Assembly (NCBI GenBank): GCA_023052935.1
Contig: CM041297.1
Location: 49,271,917-49,335,916 of the forward strand
Direction of reading: 5' to 3'
From: Piezodorus guildinii
Taxonomy: Eukaryota; Arthropoda; Insecta; Hemiptera; Pentatomidae
Length of the DNA: 64,000 bases
Part shown: positions 14,101 to 24,500 of the stretch, piece after piece
How positions within the stretch are numbered: position 1 is the stretch's first letter
Layout: each line of letters opens with the position of its first letter
The notes under the pieces: model-generated
The model's database searches: none
What the model saw: the letters and a program-made list of their open reading frames with translations, nothing else
Told to the model about the DNA's origin: nothing
Program-made: the position numbers and the translations under genes

Positions 14101-14203
14101 AAGGAAAACATGTCTTTAATAATAATACTAAATAACCTGTCTCTTTGGCTAGCTGGTAGAACTTATCCTTCCGCTGTTTTCCTACTTTGGCCTTTTTTCC
14201 CAT
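4801..14203 (-). CDS. FTSJ3: FTSJ3/Spb1 pre-rRNA 2'-O-ribose methyltransferase (14 exons, complete)
   Basis: Exons: 14137-14203, 13899-14051, 13681-13827, 12491-12654, 12098-12388, 11616-11885, 11318-11485, 11048-11187, 10010-10092, 9702-9916, 8395-8704, 6934-7127, 6597-6784, 4801-4999. The sum is 2589 nt, 862 codons, all junctions in frame; human FTSJ3 is about 850. The product starts [20 protein letters not shown]. An N-terminal FtsJ methyltransferase domain has [10 protein letters not shown] (K31), the SAM motif DLCAAPGGW (50-58), LNDGAP (D117), FVTKVF (K157) and E192, giving the K-D-K-E tetrad. The middle is acidic Asp/Glu/Ser-rich (for example 540-550 and 610-640). The C-terminal Spb1 domain (from ~670) includes WNRYAF and the end is Lys/Arg-rich. 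Known family role: nucleolar large-subunit maturation with 2'-O-methylation of pre-rRNA. The exon 12 donor (gtctct, just below 6934) is weak but gives the conserved VPK-ELVDEY join. Introns hold Jockey, piggyBac-like and SINE relics. Confidence 0.96.
5056..6413. mobile_element. Degenerate piggyBac-like transposon with nested Jockey
   Basis: Inverted ends: CCCGTAACTGGTATGG near 5060 and, on the other strand, AACCTGTAACTGGTATGG ending near 6412, bounded by TTAA at 6410-6413 and CTAA at 5056-5059. TTAA is the piggyBac target. After the left end (5270-5480) a broken frame reads [19 protein letters not shown] and then [13 protein letters not shown], an acidic stretch like piggyBac transposase N termini. 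The rest of the transposase is gone and 5641-6172 is a Jockey insertion. It lies in the last FTSJ3 intron. Confidence 0.55.
5641..6172 (+). mobile_element. 5'-truncated Jockey-type LINE (degenerate)
   Basis: Matches the C-terminal coding and 3' UTR part of 19418-20224: AGATACCAATTACTACAACA (near 5656), [10 protein letters not shown] near 5740, the [12 protein letters not shown] region, the RLKR.. end near 6010, then GGTAGTTCTTTC and a TACAATAAATATATAAATAAAA tail. Several frame breaks. Nested within the piggyBac-like relic and antisense to FTSJ3. Confidence 0.75.
7409..8297 (+). mobile_element. TIR element family T1, copy 1
   Basis: Begins ATCTGGTGC..CAACTTTCGCTTACCTCC and ends GTAAGCGAAAGTAAAA, so the termini are inverted CTTTCGCTTAC. 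Internal landmarks shared with 33176-34263 and the reverse strand of 27207-28082 include TTTATCACTCTC, TCTAACGGTATATTA, AATGAAACCTACATGATATT and GAGAAAATCGTAAAAAGGTGC. No long coding frame. A CA repeat (8153-8182) interrupts it, and a second partial start of the same family follows at 8311-8375. Lies in the FTSJ3 intron between exons 11 and 12. Confidence 0.7.
8153..8182. repeat. (CA)n microsatellite
   Basis: About 15 uninterrupted CA units inside a T1 element copy. The frames across it are repeat artefacts. Confidence 0.95.
9040..9535 (+). mobile_element. 5'-truncated Jockey-type LINE (degenerate)
   Basis: Aligned by eye to 19730-20200: IWTYGM near 9108, the CATCCAATTCCTC stretch, [24 protein letters not shown] frames broken by indels (9250-9310), then GGTAGCTTCTCTACAAG and ATACAGTTATAAATATCAATAA at the 3' end. 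Antisense to FTSJ3, in the intron between exons 10 and 11. Confidence 0.75.
10375..10625 (-). mobile_element. tRNA-derived SINE (family S1), longest copy
   Basis: On the minus strand it reads, 5' to 3': a tRNA-like B box (GGTCATGGGTTCAAACCC, near 10590), a central block GTGCCGTCCTTCGGAGTGGA..GTTAAAAGGTGGTCCC, CAGGTACTCGTTAAAGATCC, AAAATTTAGGACTCCCACTG, and an AAAGTGACGTTAAATAAAAT tail. The central block resembles the conserved internal domain of several invertebrate SINE families. Lies in FTSJ3 intron 8. No duplication found around it. Confidence 0.6.
12860..13165 (-). mobile_element. tRNA-derived SINE (family S2), degenerate
   Basis: On the minus strand the head reads GGCTATGGTTGAAAGACTAG (A-box region) and GTGAGTTCAAATTCCAG (B box). 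Then come a body with CCTGGGTATGTTAAAGGTGG and the block ACTTACAAAATAGGCATTAG, TGATTACCCTTC. That block is shared with the younger SINE at 24211-24508 (ACTCACAAAATTAGGCGTAG, TGATGACCCTAC). Lies in FTSJ3 intron 3. Confidence 0.6.
13195..13275 (-). mobile_element. SINE head fragment, tRNA-like
   Basis: On the minus strand: AATCAGTGGTGAAGAGAGTG (A-box-like), then AAGGTTCAAGTTTGGC (B-box-like) and an AT-rich 3' side. Resembles the head expected for family S1, since ..GGTTCAA.. is followed by a similar TTATTAT region. Degenerate; not a functional tRNA, as no acceptor stem is visible. Confidence 0.4.
13430..13475 (-). repeat. Hammerhead-like motif, single arm
   Basis: On the minus strand: ATGAAAATGGCC-CAAGT-GGCCGAAACATCTG. 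The GGCC/GGCC stem followed by GAAAC is the same arrangement as in the foldbacks at 3.2, 37.4 and 54.8 kb, but the CTGANGA box has decayed to ATGAAAA. Found in FTSJ3 intron 3. Confidence 0.4.
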
Positions 14204-14550
14204 TTTGACAAGATTAGAAAAACAAAAAATACACTAAAACTTAACCCAAAATCATCACGTGTTGGTTAGTAACCAAAACAAAGGTTCGAAAGGTAGCAAA
14301 CTTGTTATCCGCCTTGCGTGCTGCCACCTAGTATTGTATTCACATGAATCGATGAGAATAAACTATCGATACTATTTTGATTTTAATAAATCGTGCAGGT
14401 TTATCAGTGGTTATATCTTATTTTGTTGGTTTCGGTAATTGTAGAGCAATATGAATTAGTATATTTTGGTGCTGTATTTCCCTTATTTGTTTTGGATATC
14501 TGAGCCAGCAGGGTTTTAAGGAACATTGCTGGAAAACCTCTTTCAAAACC
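14204..14550. promoter_or_regulatory. Bidirectional promoter region, FTSJ3 / mRpL2
   Basis: 347 bp separate the start codons of the two divergently read genes and no other gene lies between, so both promoters and 5' UTRs must be here. It is less AT-rich than the surroundings and contains CACGTG at 14257-14262 (an E-box sequence). No TATA box is convincing. Shared regulation of the pair is inference. Confidence 0.6.
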
Positions 14551-17500
14551 ATGTCTTCTCTATTTTCACCACTCTGGAGAAGCAATTCTCAGCTTAAACT
14601 TTGTGCTACTTCATTGCAAAATTTGTTTGGTGTATTAACAGTGCGCAATAAGTGTAAGGATGTTGAACTTCCACCAAACCATGGTCCAAAAGCAGGAGCA
14701 TTTAGGAGAATCGTTCATTATCCTGAAAAGTATACAGTTGAACCTTTGAAGATAACTAGATTAGGTGGAAGAGATCCAGTATCTGGTAAATTTTATGCCA
14801 TAGCATTTTCATACAATTCTGTCTTGTTAATTATTTGTAACTTTTAGGATATGATTCAGTTGTTTGATGATTTAGTCGATTCTCGGCAAACACAAAGTCT
14901 TATAGTGTCATTCTGAATTTATCCTGGGCAGAGTGAAAATTATTGTGTAGCATTTAATTTACCTCACCATTCTAGTAAGAATAGGTGTATTGATTGATAA
15001 TCAATTATTTTATTGTTTTTTGGAAGGAGGAGGGAGGGTCAAGAAGTAATGGTGTGAGAAAAAAATATTTTTCATTAAGTCTTTTGTCCAGACATATTGA
15101 ATATTTCAATTGTACATATTTATTATTCGAAAGAAACCCAGTCCCAGAATAAGTTATTTTCTATTTGTTATTTATTACATTGTTTTGTATTTATTTGTTG
15201 CAATATAAGCCAACAATGTACTACACTATATCATTCTTAATGATGGAGTTCATTTGACCGTTGAGAATATTAGATGAGGAAAATGGTTGGGGGTACAGTC
15301 ATCATAAAGAAACACACATTAAAAAGTGATACATATTTTAATTGTGTGCCTGATAACCGCACACCCAACCATCTTCCTCATCTAGTTTATCATTCTTGGG
15401 TTTTTTTTCTTTTCTGCCCATATTATTTTTATTTTTGCTCCTCTCTTCCCCTTTCTTTTTTCTCTCCACTTCTTATTTTCTTGATTCTTCTTATCTACTC
15501 AAAAACCTTTATATTTTTCACTAGTTTCCCAAATTTATGCCTATCTTGGTAGTCTTCTTCTTTGATACTTATTTTTATTTAAACCTTCTTTTATTTGTTC
15601 TGGATTACCTTTTATATTATATACATTCCTTTTTTTTTTAAAGGTAGAGTGGTGGTCAAGGGCATTGGGGGTGGAATCAAGAGGAAATATCATTGGGTTG
15701 AATGGAAAAGGGAAGCCCCAAAGGATGGTCCCCCCGTGAAAGAGAAAGTAATAGAGATTATCGTAGATTGGTGCAGGACCAGCCGAATAGCTCTTGTAGC
15801 GGGAGGAGATAGAATGAAATATTACCTTGCTACAGAAAATATGAAACCTGGTGATATCATCACAACCACCAACCAAATACCTAGGATACCAGGTATATAA
15901 AATATTTAATTATGCAATTTTTATCATTTTTTCTTATAAAGGCTGTTTAGAGTGTTACAGTATTGTTTATTAGTTTAAAAACATTTTTATAGACATGTTC
16001 ATCTCTAATAAAATTAATTTTAAAGCTTAAGTTTTCAATTATTCCAAAACACAATAAGTATCTAAAATGAGATATGAAATAAGAACAAAGAAAAGTTTTT
16101 CGTATTATCCATTCAATTGACCATCAACATGAAAGTTGACATTGATGTATCCTTTGAAGCCATAGCTACAACCAAGGCAACCCCAACCTCGAAAACAAGA
16201 TCAAGATAATCACTCCCACCTAATCACTTCTTTCTTCTTTTCTAAAAATCTAACAGGAAAACCAATTCGACAACAGGATCTTTCAATATTATTGAATACC
16301 TCAGAGTTAACCAAATATTTATAATAGAATATAATAGAAAAAAAAAATGTTTTTTCTATTAAGCATTTAGCTTAAGTTTATTCAGCTATCCCCAGTTACT
16401 GATTCTATTCAGGTCTTCCTGAATCTTGGAAAATGCTACTAATGACTCAGAGGGGGAGAAGAATAGGTAGGTAGATCTGGAAATCATAGGCATACAGATG
16501 TTGGTAACAATGATAGAATGGAAAGATTATTGATTTATGAATTAAAGAGGAGAGGAGATATGGTTGAGCCTTAGGCCACACCTGCCGACAGGGCAAGAAA
16601 AGAAGATAGAGGACGATTAGGAATGATGACTTATGACATATGAAGATGGGCACATATGTAAGATGCATTTTTAAAGCTTGCTTTTATTGAAACTTAAGGT
16701 TCATAAACCTTATTATTTTTTCTATGGATTAAAATTAAGCTTTAAAAATGCATCTTGCATATGTACCCTTCTTCATAGATAGAGGCGAATTCACTCTCTT
16801 GGATTTATCTCCTCTTCATTCTGAAGGTCAGGTATTAGACAACTATTGTCATCCATTTCTGGTACTGACACTAACCAAAGATTAAAGTTAGATCTTACAA
16901 AAGTACTTATTTACCTTAAGATACTTTTAAGTTATACTCCTTACATTTTAAAAATGTTGGTTTATGCCAGTTTACATGTATACATTTATAACTATGATTC
17001 CAGTGTTAGCTAAAGAGGGAAATGCTCAACCTTTGGGAGCTTTGCCTAATGGTACTTTAGTGAACAATGTAGAGAAATATCCTGGCATGGGAGGCTGGTA
17101 CATTCATGCAGCAGGATCCTCAGGAATTGTTCTTAGGAAGATTAATGATTTAGTAGTCGTACAACTTCCATCAAAACACGAAGTGGCTCTTCCCCAGGAA
17201 TGTATGGCCACAGTTGGTAAGTAGGAGATATTCTATTAATTATTATAATATGATTTATGAATAAAAAGAAATTATTTAAAGAAAGCAAAATAGATCTACG
17301 GTTTTAACATTCAAGGGCTGCTGATGCTGAAATTCATTATGATAACTTCACGGGCTCATGGTGTTGCTTAATTTTATTTAATTCTATTTTACCCATAAAA
17401 CATGTATAATTGTTTAGTCATATATTTTTCTTATTTAATAAACTAATTAATTTTTAAATATTGCAAATAATTTAACTCAACTTGTAAATTAACCTGTACC

Positions 17501-18452
17501 ACTACATCCCATGAATGATCTTGGACTCAATACATATAGAGATTCGTACTGTTTCTAGGCCAACGGCCGTGCAATGAGGTGATTAAGCCTTGATCACACT
17601 CAGCTGTTTGTAAATTAAGAATGTTTAAATTTTTTATAGGCAAACTTATATTTTTATTTGTATCGGAAAGCATCAACAATTTTGTTTTTATTTATTATTT
17701 GTTTGTTAATTAGCTATTTTTTTTTTTACTAATGTATACTCGCAAGTACATTATATGGGTAAAAATTTCAGCTAAACATGATTATTTGGAGCGAGTGTAT
17801 CATTATTTCAAGGTAGGTTTTATTCACCTTGAAATTTATTGACCTGTGACACAGTTCATTTATTTTATTTTTTGCTCCTACTATTATTATTCCCTCTACT
17901 ATTGAAGAAGAGTATTATCTAATAGATCTATAAACATCAGCAGACTTATTAACATTAACAGGAACAGTAGACTTATTTACATTAACAGCATAAATTTAAA
18001 TAAAAAATTGTATTTTATTTTTATTTGTGTAATTACTGATGTATCTAACCTTGAGATTACATGTTCGACTATGATAGTCAGAGATCTGTGATTTGTTTTA
18101 CCAAATGCCGTTTTAATAACTAATTTTTTACTTTCACTTTGTTTTTCTTTTTTTATATATATAAGAATTTTCAATTTTTTAAAAATCTTATTTACTTTAA
18201 GGTCGCCTTTCAAATGTTGAGCATGCCAGTACCCCTATCGGTAGTGCTCAAAGGAACCGTGAATTGGGCAACCGTCCTAGGTCTGGACTGTGGAAAAGAA
18301 AAGATGGACGTTACGGAAGAAAAATCAAAGCTCTTCCTCCCATGAAAATTATTCAAAGAAGTGAAAAACCTGTTTATGAAGAAGTAATCAAATTGACAAT
18401 GAACAATGACATGTATTATGGTCATAAGTTGTGGAGTGATCGTATTAACTAG
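14551..18452 (+). CDS. mRpL2: Mitochondrial ribosomal protein L2 (uL2m), 4 exons, complete
   Basis: Exons 14551-14785, 15644-15892, 17004-17216, 18202-18452 total 948 nt, 315 codons, all joined in frame; human MRPL2 is about 305. The N terminus ([20 protein letters not shown]) is basic and Ser-rich like a mitochondrial targeting peptide. Then come the L2 OB-fold segment ([31 protein letters not shown]), [15 protein letters not shown], and the L2 C-terminal domain with [31 protein letters not shown] and ECMATVGRLSN. The end has [19 protein letters not shown]2 organises the peptidyl-transferase centre of the large subunit. It is head-to-head with FTSJ3. A polyadenylation signal AATAAA lies at 18524-18529. 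Intron 1 holds a CR1-like tail and a foldback; intron 2 holds a CR1-like fragment. Confidence 0.96.
15084..15180 (+). mobile_element. CR1-like LINE 3' end fragment
   Basis: GTCCAGACATATTGAA, AATTGTACATATTTATTATTC and ACCCAGTCCCAGAATAA match in order the end of the CR1-like element at 44860-44935 and the fragment at 47140-47230. Only the 3' UTR is present. Confidence 0.65.
15263..15397. mobile_element. Short palindromic MITE/foldback
   Basis: Left arm from GAGAATATTAGATGAGGAAA and right arm ending ..TTCCTCATCTAGTTTATCATTCTT are imperfect reverse complements over ~60 bp (ATGGTTGGG / CCCAACCAT conserved). They enclose a small AT-rich centre. Family not recognised. Confidence 0.6.
16390..16640 (-). 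mobile_element. CR1-like LINE fragment, RT core, broken
   Basis: On the minus strand CTTGCCCTGTCGGCAGGTGT begins a block matching 43665-43870. It encodes the [11 protein letters not shown] reverse-transcriptase motif, here [11 protein letters not shown], so the second catalytic aspartate position of the YADD box is disturbed. Several indels. In mRpL2 intron 2, antisense to the gene. Confidence 0.7.
16642..16775. mobile_element. Short foldback
   Basis: Arms of about 38 bp (16642-16679 and 16737-16775): GAAGATGGGCACATATGTAA.. against GAAGAAGGGTACATATGCAA.. on the other strand, sharing AGATGCATTTTTAAAGCTT. The spacer is ~58 bp and AT-rich. Confidence 0.6.
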
Positions 18453-19417
18453 ATTTTATCAATAATTTATGTGTTTAATTTCATGAATAGGAGTGACCTA
18501 AGAAATCTATTGTTATTGCTGTTAATAAAAAATGGGTCTGTGCCTTTTTTAAATATTATATACTTAAATTGTATAATTTAACCATCCCATGTAAATAAAA
18601 TAAAAAGGCGAGTAGATGAAGGTGATAAGTAACATTTTATCATGTCTTTCCTGTTTAGTTCTCTTAAGTTTTGATTCATCATGATTAGCACATCAACCAT
18701 ATCACTAAGCAAACTATTTATTAATCATATAGAATAAAATAATAAAAAACACTTGAAATTTGTATTCTTGCAATAATTTAAAAATGTAAGTTATCATTAT
18801 ACTATTTACACTTCTACTGTACTATTTCAATTAATATTACAGTAAAATTTATCAATTAATTACTATGTCATAATAATCAAGAAAAAAGATCAGTCCATAT
18901 TGCATGAAATACTGGTATTTGTTCTATGAGGGATAATGCTTTGTGAAACCTAGTGTTATAGGAATGGTAGTGGTGGTTATGGACAATTATGAACTGATGA
19001 GTGCTTGCTTTAGCTGAAAACATATAACTTTTAGTTGCCAAAAATCCATTATAGTTATTTTAGGAGTCGTGGATTGGTATGCCGTTTCAACACAACACTG
19101 ATTATTGATTGTGTTCAGAAACTATTAACAATGAGTAACATCATTATCAGAGGCAGAAAAATAGTTATCTAAATTAATATTGAATCTATGCTACAAAATG
19201 TTTTCATTGAATTGATCTAAGTATCCTAATACATGGATCTTATGATAAAGTAAATAATAAAGGATAAAATTATAATTAATAGATACAATAATAATAAGGC
19301 TTTACCTTCAATGATATGAAATCTTAACCTACCCATTGGTTCAAAGCTGATAAAGGTTTTAGCTATTTTATTTATCCATAATCTAATTTACCCTGTTTCA
19401 TTTTTAAATTCATCATT

Positions 19418-20224
19418 ACGATCCAACCGCTGCATCCCAAATCCTTCAGTCCCACATCACAGCCATTGAGGAATGGTGTCGGAACTGGAGGATTAAAATA
19501 AATCCTAAAAAATCCCACCAAATTACCTTTACCCTTCTTCGAAAACCGATGACCTCCTGCCCTACCGTATCCTTTAATAATACGCCACTCATACCTGTTG
19601 AACAAATCCGATACCTAGGACTCCATCTTGACAAACGTCTTACATGGAACCCTCACACGAGACTAAAACGACAGGAAACTGCCCGTAGATACCGATTACT
19701 ACAACACTTACTAGACAAACGTTCAAAATTTCCAATTCACTACAAAAAGCTCATTTATATCACTGTCATCAGACCAATCTGGACATATGGAATCGAGCTT
19801 TGGGGCTCTACTAAGCCATCTAATTCCTCCCGCATCCAATCCTTACAATCCAAAATCCTTCGCAAAATCCTAAATGCTCCTTATTTCGTCACAAATAAAA
19901 TCATCCATAACGACCTTAATATCCCATTTGTGGCAGACCTTTCTCGTACCAGATATACCACTTTTAATTCCAAACTCCCAACTCATATAAACCCTCTTGT
20001 CCGCAACCTATCAACCTCGCATATTCCTGACAACCCTCCGAGGCGATTGAAAAGAAGATGGCCTCGGGATCTACTTACTTAAATAAACATCGAAGTACTA
20101 CCGCTGGGTAGTTTCTTCACAAGCCTTATACGCCTTTTATTATAATTCATCACTTTTACTTATTGTATTTATGTAATATACAGTTGTAAAATTCAATAAA
20201 ATATAATTAAAAAAAAAAAAAAAA
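19418..20224 (+). mobile_element. 5'-truncated Jockey-clade LINE, youngest copy
   Basis: Flanked by a 12 bp perfect duplication AAATTCATCATT (19406-19417 and 20225-20236) with an A-rich tail. From 19420 to 20082 one uninterrupted frame encodes the C-terminal part of a Jockey reverse transcriptase: [56 protein letters not shown] and the end [12 protein letters not shown]. The catalytic YADD region is lost by truncation, so it cannot move itself. This is the reference copy for the fragments at 2.3, 5.6, 9.0 and 39.7 kb. It lies in the convergent spacer between mRpL2 and ANKRD13. Confidence 0.9.
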
Positions 20225-20344
20225 AAATTCATCATTTGATTGAATATGGGTTTTGAAAATAATGGTAAGGCTATATTGGAAGGATAAAGCATCTAATTCA
20301 CTGAAAGGTTAAGTCTTATAAAAAAATCTATCAATTTTTCCTTA

Positions 20345-20451
20345 GGGCGCATTTACATTGCATACGTTTTGGAGGCTGGAATGGTAGTAGGTCCCTAGAA
20401 TTATATAGAACCCATTACCATTTCAGCCACAAAACGAGTATAAATAGGCCC
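20345..20451. mobile_element. Palindromic MITE (hAT-like ends)
   Basis: GGGCGCATTTACATTGCATA.. on the left and ..GAGTATAAATAGGCCC on the right are imperfect reverse complements over ~45 bp (TTTTGgaGGCTGgAATGGTA conserved). No convincing duplication. The rest of 18453-21590 is AT-rich intergenic and 3' UTR sequence. Confidence 0.6.
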
Positions 20452-21590
20452 TTGAGCATTAATTTTATTTTTTTTTTATTTTTTATATTCCTAAAACTTC
20501 TTAAATTTGTGAGCTTGAACCATGAACATCTAAGTGGACGAATAGCAGTAAGCTATAAATGTAAAATAATGAGTGTTGTGTTATTAAAAAAGTCTTGATA
20601 ATGGGGAAACAATCCCGAAAAGTAGAAAAACTATGTAACAAATTGTGAAAGAAAATAAATGTAGAACAAAAGGAAGTTAAGGAGTGCGTATTTGAGTGTG
20701 AAATATTAAGTAAAACTTCCTAACAAATTATTAAAGAAAAGAAACTAAAGTCTTAAATTTGTGAGCTTCTTGTCATAAATCATCAGAAGGTAGGATAAAA
20801 AGAGCCGAGATTCCAACTTGTTACTGGTAAATACAGTTTGGCATTACTAATCTTTTTTGTTTACCTTCCATGTATTCATGAATATTATGTTTATGAGGTG
20901 ATACATACAATTTTATTGATGTGAAATAACAGAAACAAAAACTTAATAACAAATTAATTGAATTTTTTATTTAAATATATTTAAAGGATCAATTTTCATA
21001 ACCAAAAGACTGAAAAAAATACAGTTTTATTTTTTCAAATAAAAAGGAAGCTGGATTGGTAATGAAAAAATATTCTGTAAGAATATTAAATTAAAACTTT
21101 ATTTATGAATTTGGTTTATTAATACTATTTTATTTTAAAATAGTGCTAAGCCTGCTTTATCTATATTTAAATCAATATTTTTTTTAAACATGTTTGTATT
21201 AAACTCATATAAACATTAACTCAATAGTAATAAATATGGTACTAAGAAAACGAATGGTGCACAGATGTATTTTGAGAAAAGAAACCAAATAGTATACATT
21301 ATATCACTTGAATATGTAATATTATTTCGCAAATATATAGATATACAAGTAAAATTAAAATCATAAATTCTTTTGGTAAATTCAAAACATTTGCATTACC
21401 TATCACCTTAAAATAGAGGTAATATAATCGTTTAATCCTAACGATACATGAATATAACAGGCACATTATATTCTCCGAGTGTAATCATGAAAGCAAGTTA
21501 TGCATAAAAGCAAGAACTTTATATATTTAATTGACTCTGTTAAAGCACAACTATCTGGTAACTGAACATCCAGCTGAGCAGTTGAACACA

Positions 21591-24500
21591 TCACTTTTCC
21601 ATCAACGATAATTTCAGTACTTGCTCGAGCATTTCCTCCTCTCTGCGGCGCTCAGCCTCCAGTGCTTCCAGCCTCTGCTTCTCCTCCTGCTCAGAAAGTT
21701 CCAGTATGCGTCGCAGGTCCTCATCGGGGACAGGAGTGTTGCAAGCTGGCGGTAAGCTTTCCTCGGGGGAGTTGCTGTCCATCTCAACCAGGCCACTGCC
21801 ACTGATGCTACTCGTTGTGGACAGGGAGGCCTCTATCGCTCTGTTATAGCCAACAATAAAGCACTACAGCTAATGAACTGCAACTACTATCTACACTTAC
21901 TGTCTAGTTTTAATTAAGTAGGAAATAATCGACTATATAAGTGAATATGGATTGAATATATTAACTAGTTTAATCCATTCAATGAAGTTTTGACTATAGA
22001 ATTCAAACTTTTAGAAATTATAATTATTTCTTACTTTGGGAAATATTTGCTAATGTGAAGCTTAAAGAGTTAATAAGTCCATCTTATTAACTGAAAACTG
22101 AAGAATAATAACAACAGCACTCTCCTTAAACTGATTGAACAACCAATGAAATTTTGACCAAAAATTTACATTGTTAGTTTTAACCTTAGCCACTGAAAAA
22201 TCACTTTAAAATTAATTTTATAAGTTCATCAATGAAAGTTGCATAACACAAACACAAATTCAAATATCTCATTGATAATTTAGGAATTAAATTATAGAAA
22301 TAATAAGACTAACCAAAACCAAATATTTTCACATCCACTAAACGGGTAGATTATCACATCTATGTATGAATTCATGACCCTGATGTACAAATATATCTTA
22401 CACAATTTGTGAGATATAAAAATTCAAAAGTGAATTATTCGTAAGAAAACCATTTGTTGAATTTCTATCAAGTTAACAGAGATCAAAACTCAATTGAATA
22501 GACAACAGATAACTTCAAATACTGAATAGCAATGACATTATTTCTCAGGCTCTGTACATATTTCTAAGAGATTAAGTTACATCTCAGGGGGAAAGCAAAG
22601 CTAAAGAGATTGCCCCAAAATGAGAATATAAGAGAAATTTCGCCAAAAATCAATTTAATTATGTATATATATAATACTAATAAAATAAAATCTTTCATCC
22701 CTTTATAACGACATCATTATTAGTAAAATTATGATTTTTTTTTTTCAATAAAAACTTAGGTTGACAGTTATAAAAATAAAAATATTCTGAAATTGGTCTT
22801 AAATATAAGATTTAGAAACCAAAGGATAACCAGACATTTAATATTATATTACCAGTACATATAATACGCTTCCCGATGAAAATATTCAGTAAAAAAGTGA
22901 GAAAATAAATATCTTTTTGAATCAGTTAATAGTACGATCATTTAAATAGCAGAAGCTTTTTTTCTTTTAAAATGACATGAAACAGATGTGGATAGAATAC
23001 TCTGATACTGATACTAATAGGCGTAGCCCACATAGTGAATAGTTAGGTAAAACTGATTGTAATTGTAATTGTCATAAATCTAAACAAAGCTATTGTTTAC
23101 AATAACAAAAGAAAAATAAATGTAATTAAATTATTCAAATAAGCATAAAAACTACATATTCAAAATATACTTGGTTATTAGGAGAAAAATAAATCAAAAC
23201 TAATGATACAGTACTCAAATATGTTTAAAATATACAATTTAAAAAAATAATAAATGCGTCAAAACAGGACAGGCTATACTTTTTATTCGTTCATTTAATG
23301 AATAAAGAGCTGTCGTGATCTCTAAATGAATGATTATAATTATAATTATATACCTGAATATAAATATGAATTGTTGCAAAAATTAATAGACTGAAAGTTG
23401 AAAATCTGTGATATGTATTTCTTAGGGGTAATAATGGTAAGGTTTTAAGGTCAAATGATAACTCCACCAACTTAAAAGCTCTCAAATATAAAAGTTTAAA
23501 AAAATAACTGAATATTTTGCGGTTTTATCATTACAAAAAAAAAAAAAAGAAGAAGTAAAATATACAGCTAAGCAATCATTACTTTTTACTATAGAGGCTT
23601 TTAAAATAGACGTTTAAATAAATGAATTTTTCTAATATTTTGGCAGTAATTTTGCTCTGGGTGATGGAGTTCTAGCCCTAAAGAAGAAAATTCCACACAT
23701 GAAGTAAAAATATATTATTAGTCTACCATCTAAAATTGTGAATACAAAAATCACAATTTAATTAAAAGTTACTAAGGGCAAATTTTTAGTTATTCAGCAT
23801 TCAACAAAATAGAATTGAGATGTTGATTTCCAAAAGGCACTAAAGGACATTTTTTTCTAAATTGATATTTTGACATAATTGTATTCTACTGGTTTAGTTT
23901 TATCTAGATCCGTGATCAGATTTTATCTAAAAAAAAAATATGAAAATCCTTTAAAAATGTATTTAAAAAATGCATTTCATTCCAAAAGGTACTAAATCCA
24001 CATTTCATTTCATTCCAAAAGGTACTAATAACGTTTCCTTCCAAAAAGTACTATATTTCCTAATATACAGCAGAAGCACCTAACCCCATAATATATTACC
24101 ATTAATTTATTATTTTCTTCATTTCGTGCATTTTTATTGTTTCATTTAGCACGTCTTGAATCACCACTATTATTTTGATCAATGGTTTTAACCTAGTAAT
24201 CAGTTTTTAGGAGCCCGTGGCTGAGTGGCTAGTACGCTAGTCTCTCATGCCATGCTAGAGGTTGTGAGTTCGAATCCCAGTCCCGGCGGGGCTTTTATAA
24301 GGATGTAAATAAATGGGAATTCACCCACAGGCCTCTCCCCCGGGTATGTGAGACCCATCAGCCAAATGGTGGTCACTCACAAAATTAGGCGTAGGGAGTG
24401 ATGACCCTACACTACAAAATGCATTGTGAAACGTGAGTGTAATCTCCCAGAAGATTACACTGCGAGGCCCAGAGCCTACACGGCCTGTCGCGCCACTGGA

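Noticed and set aside
24211..24300. tRNA gene from A and B boxes
   Set aside because: No paired acceptor stem or anticodon arm; the body, tail and duplication show a SINE.
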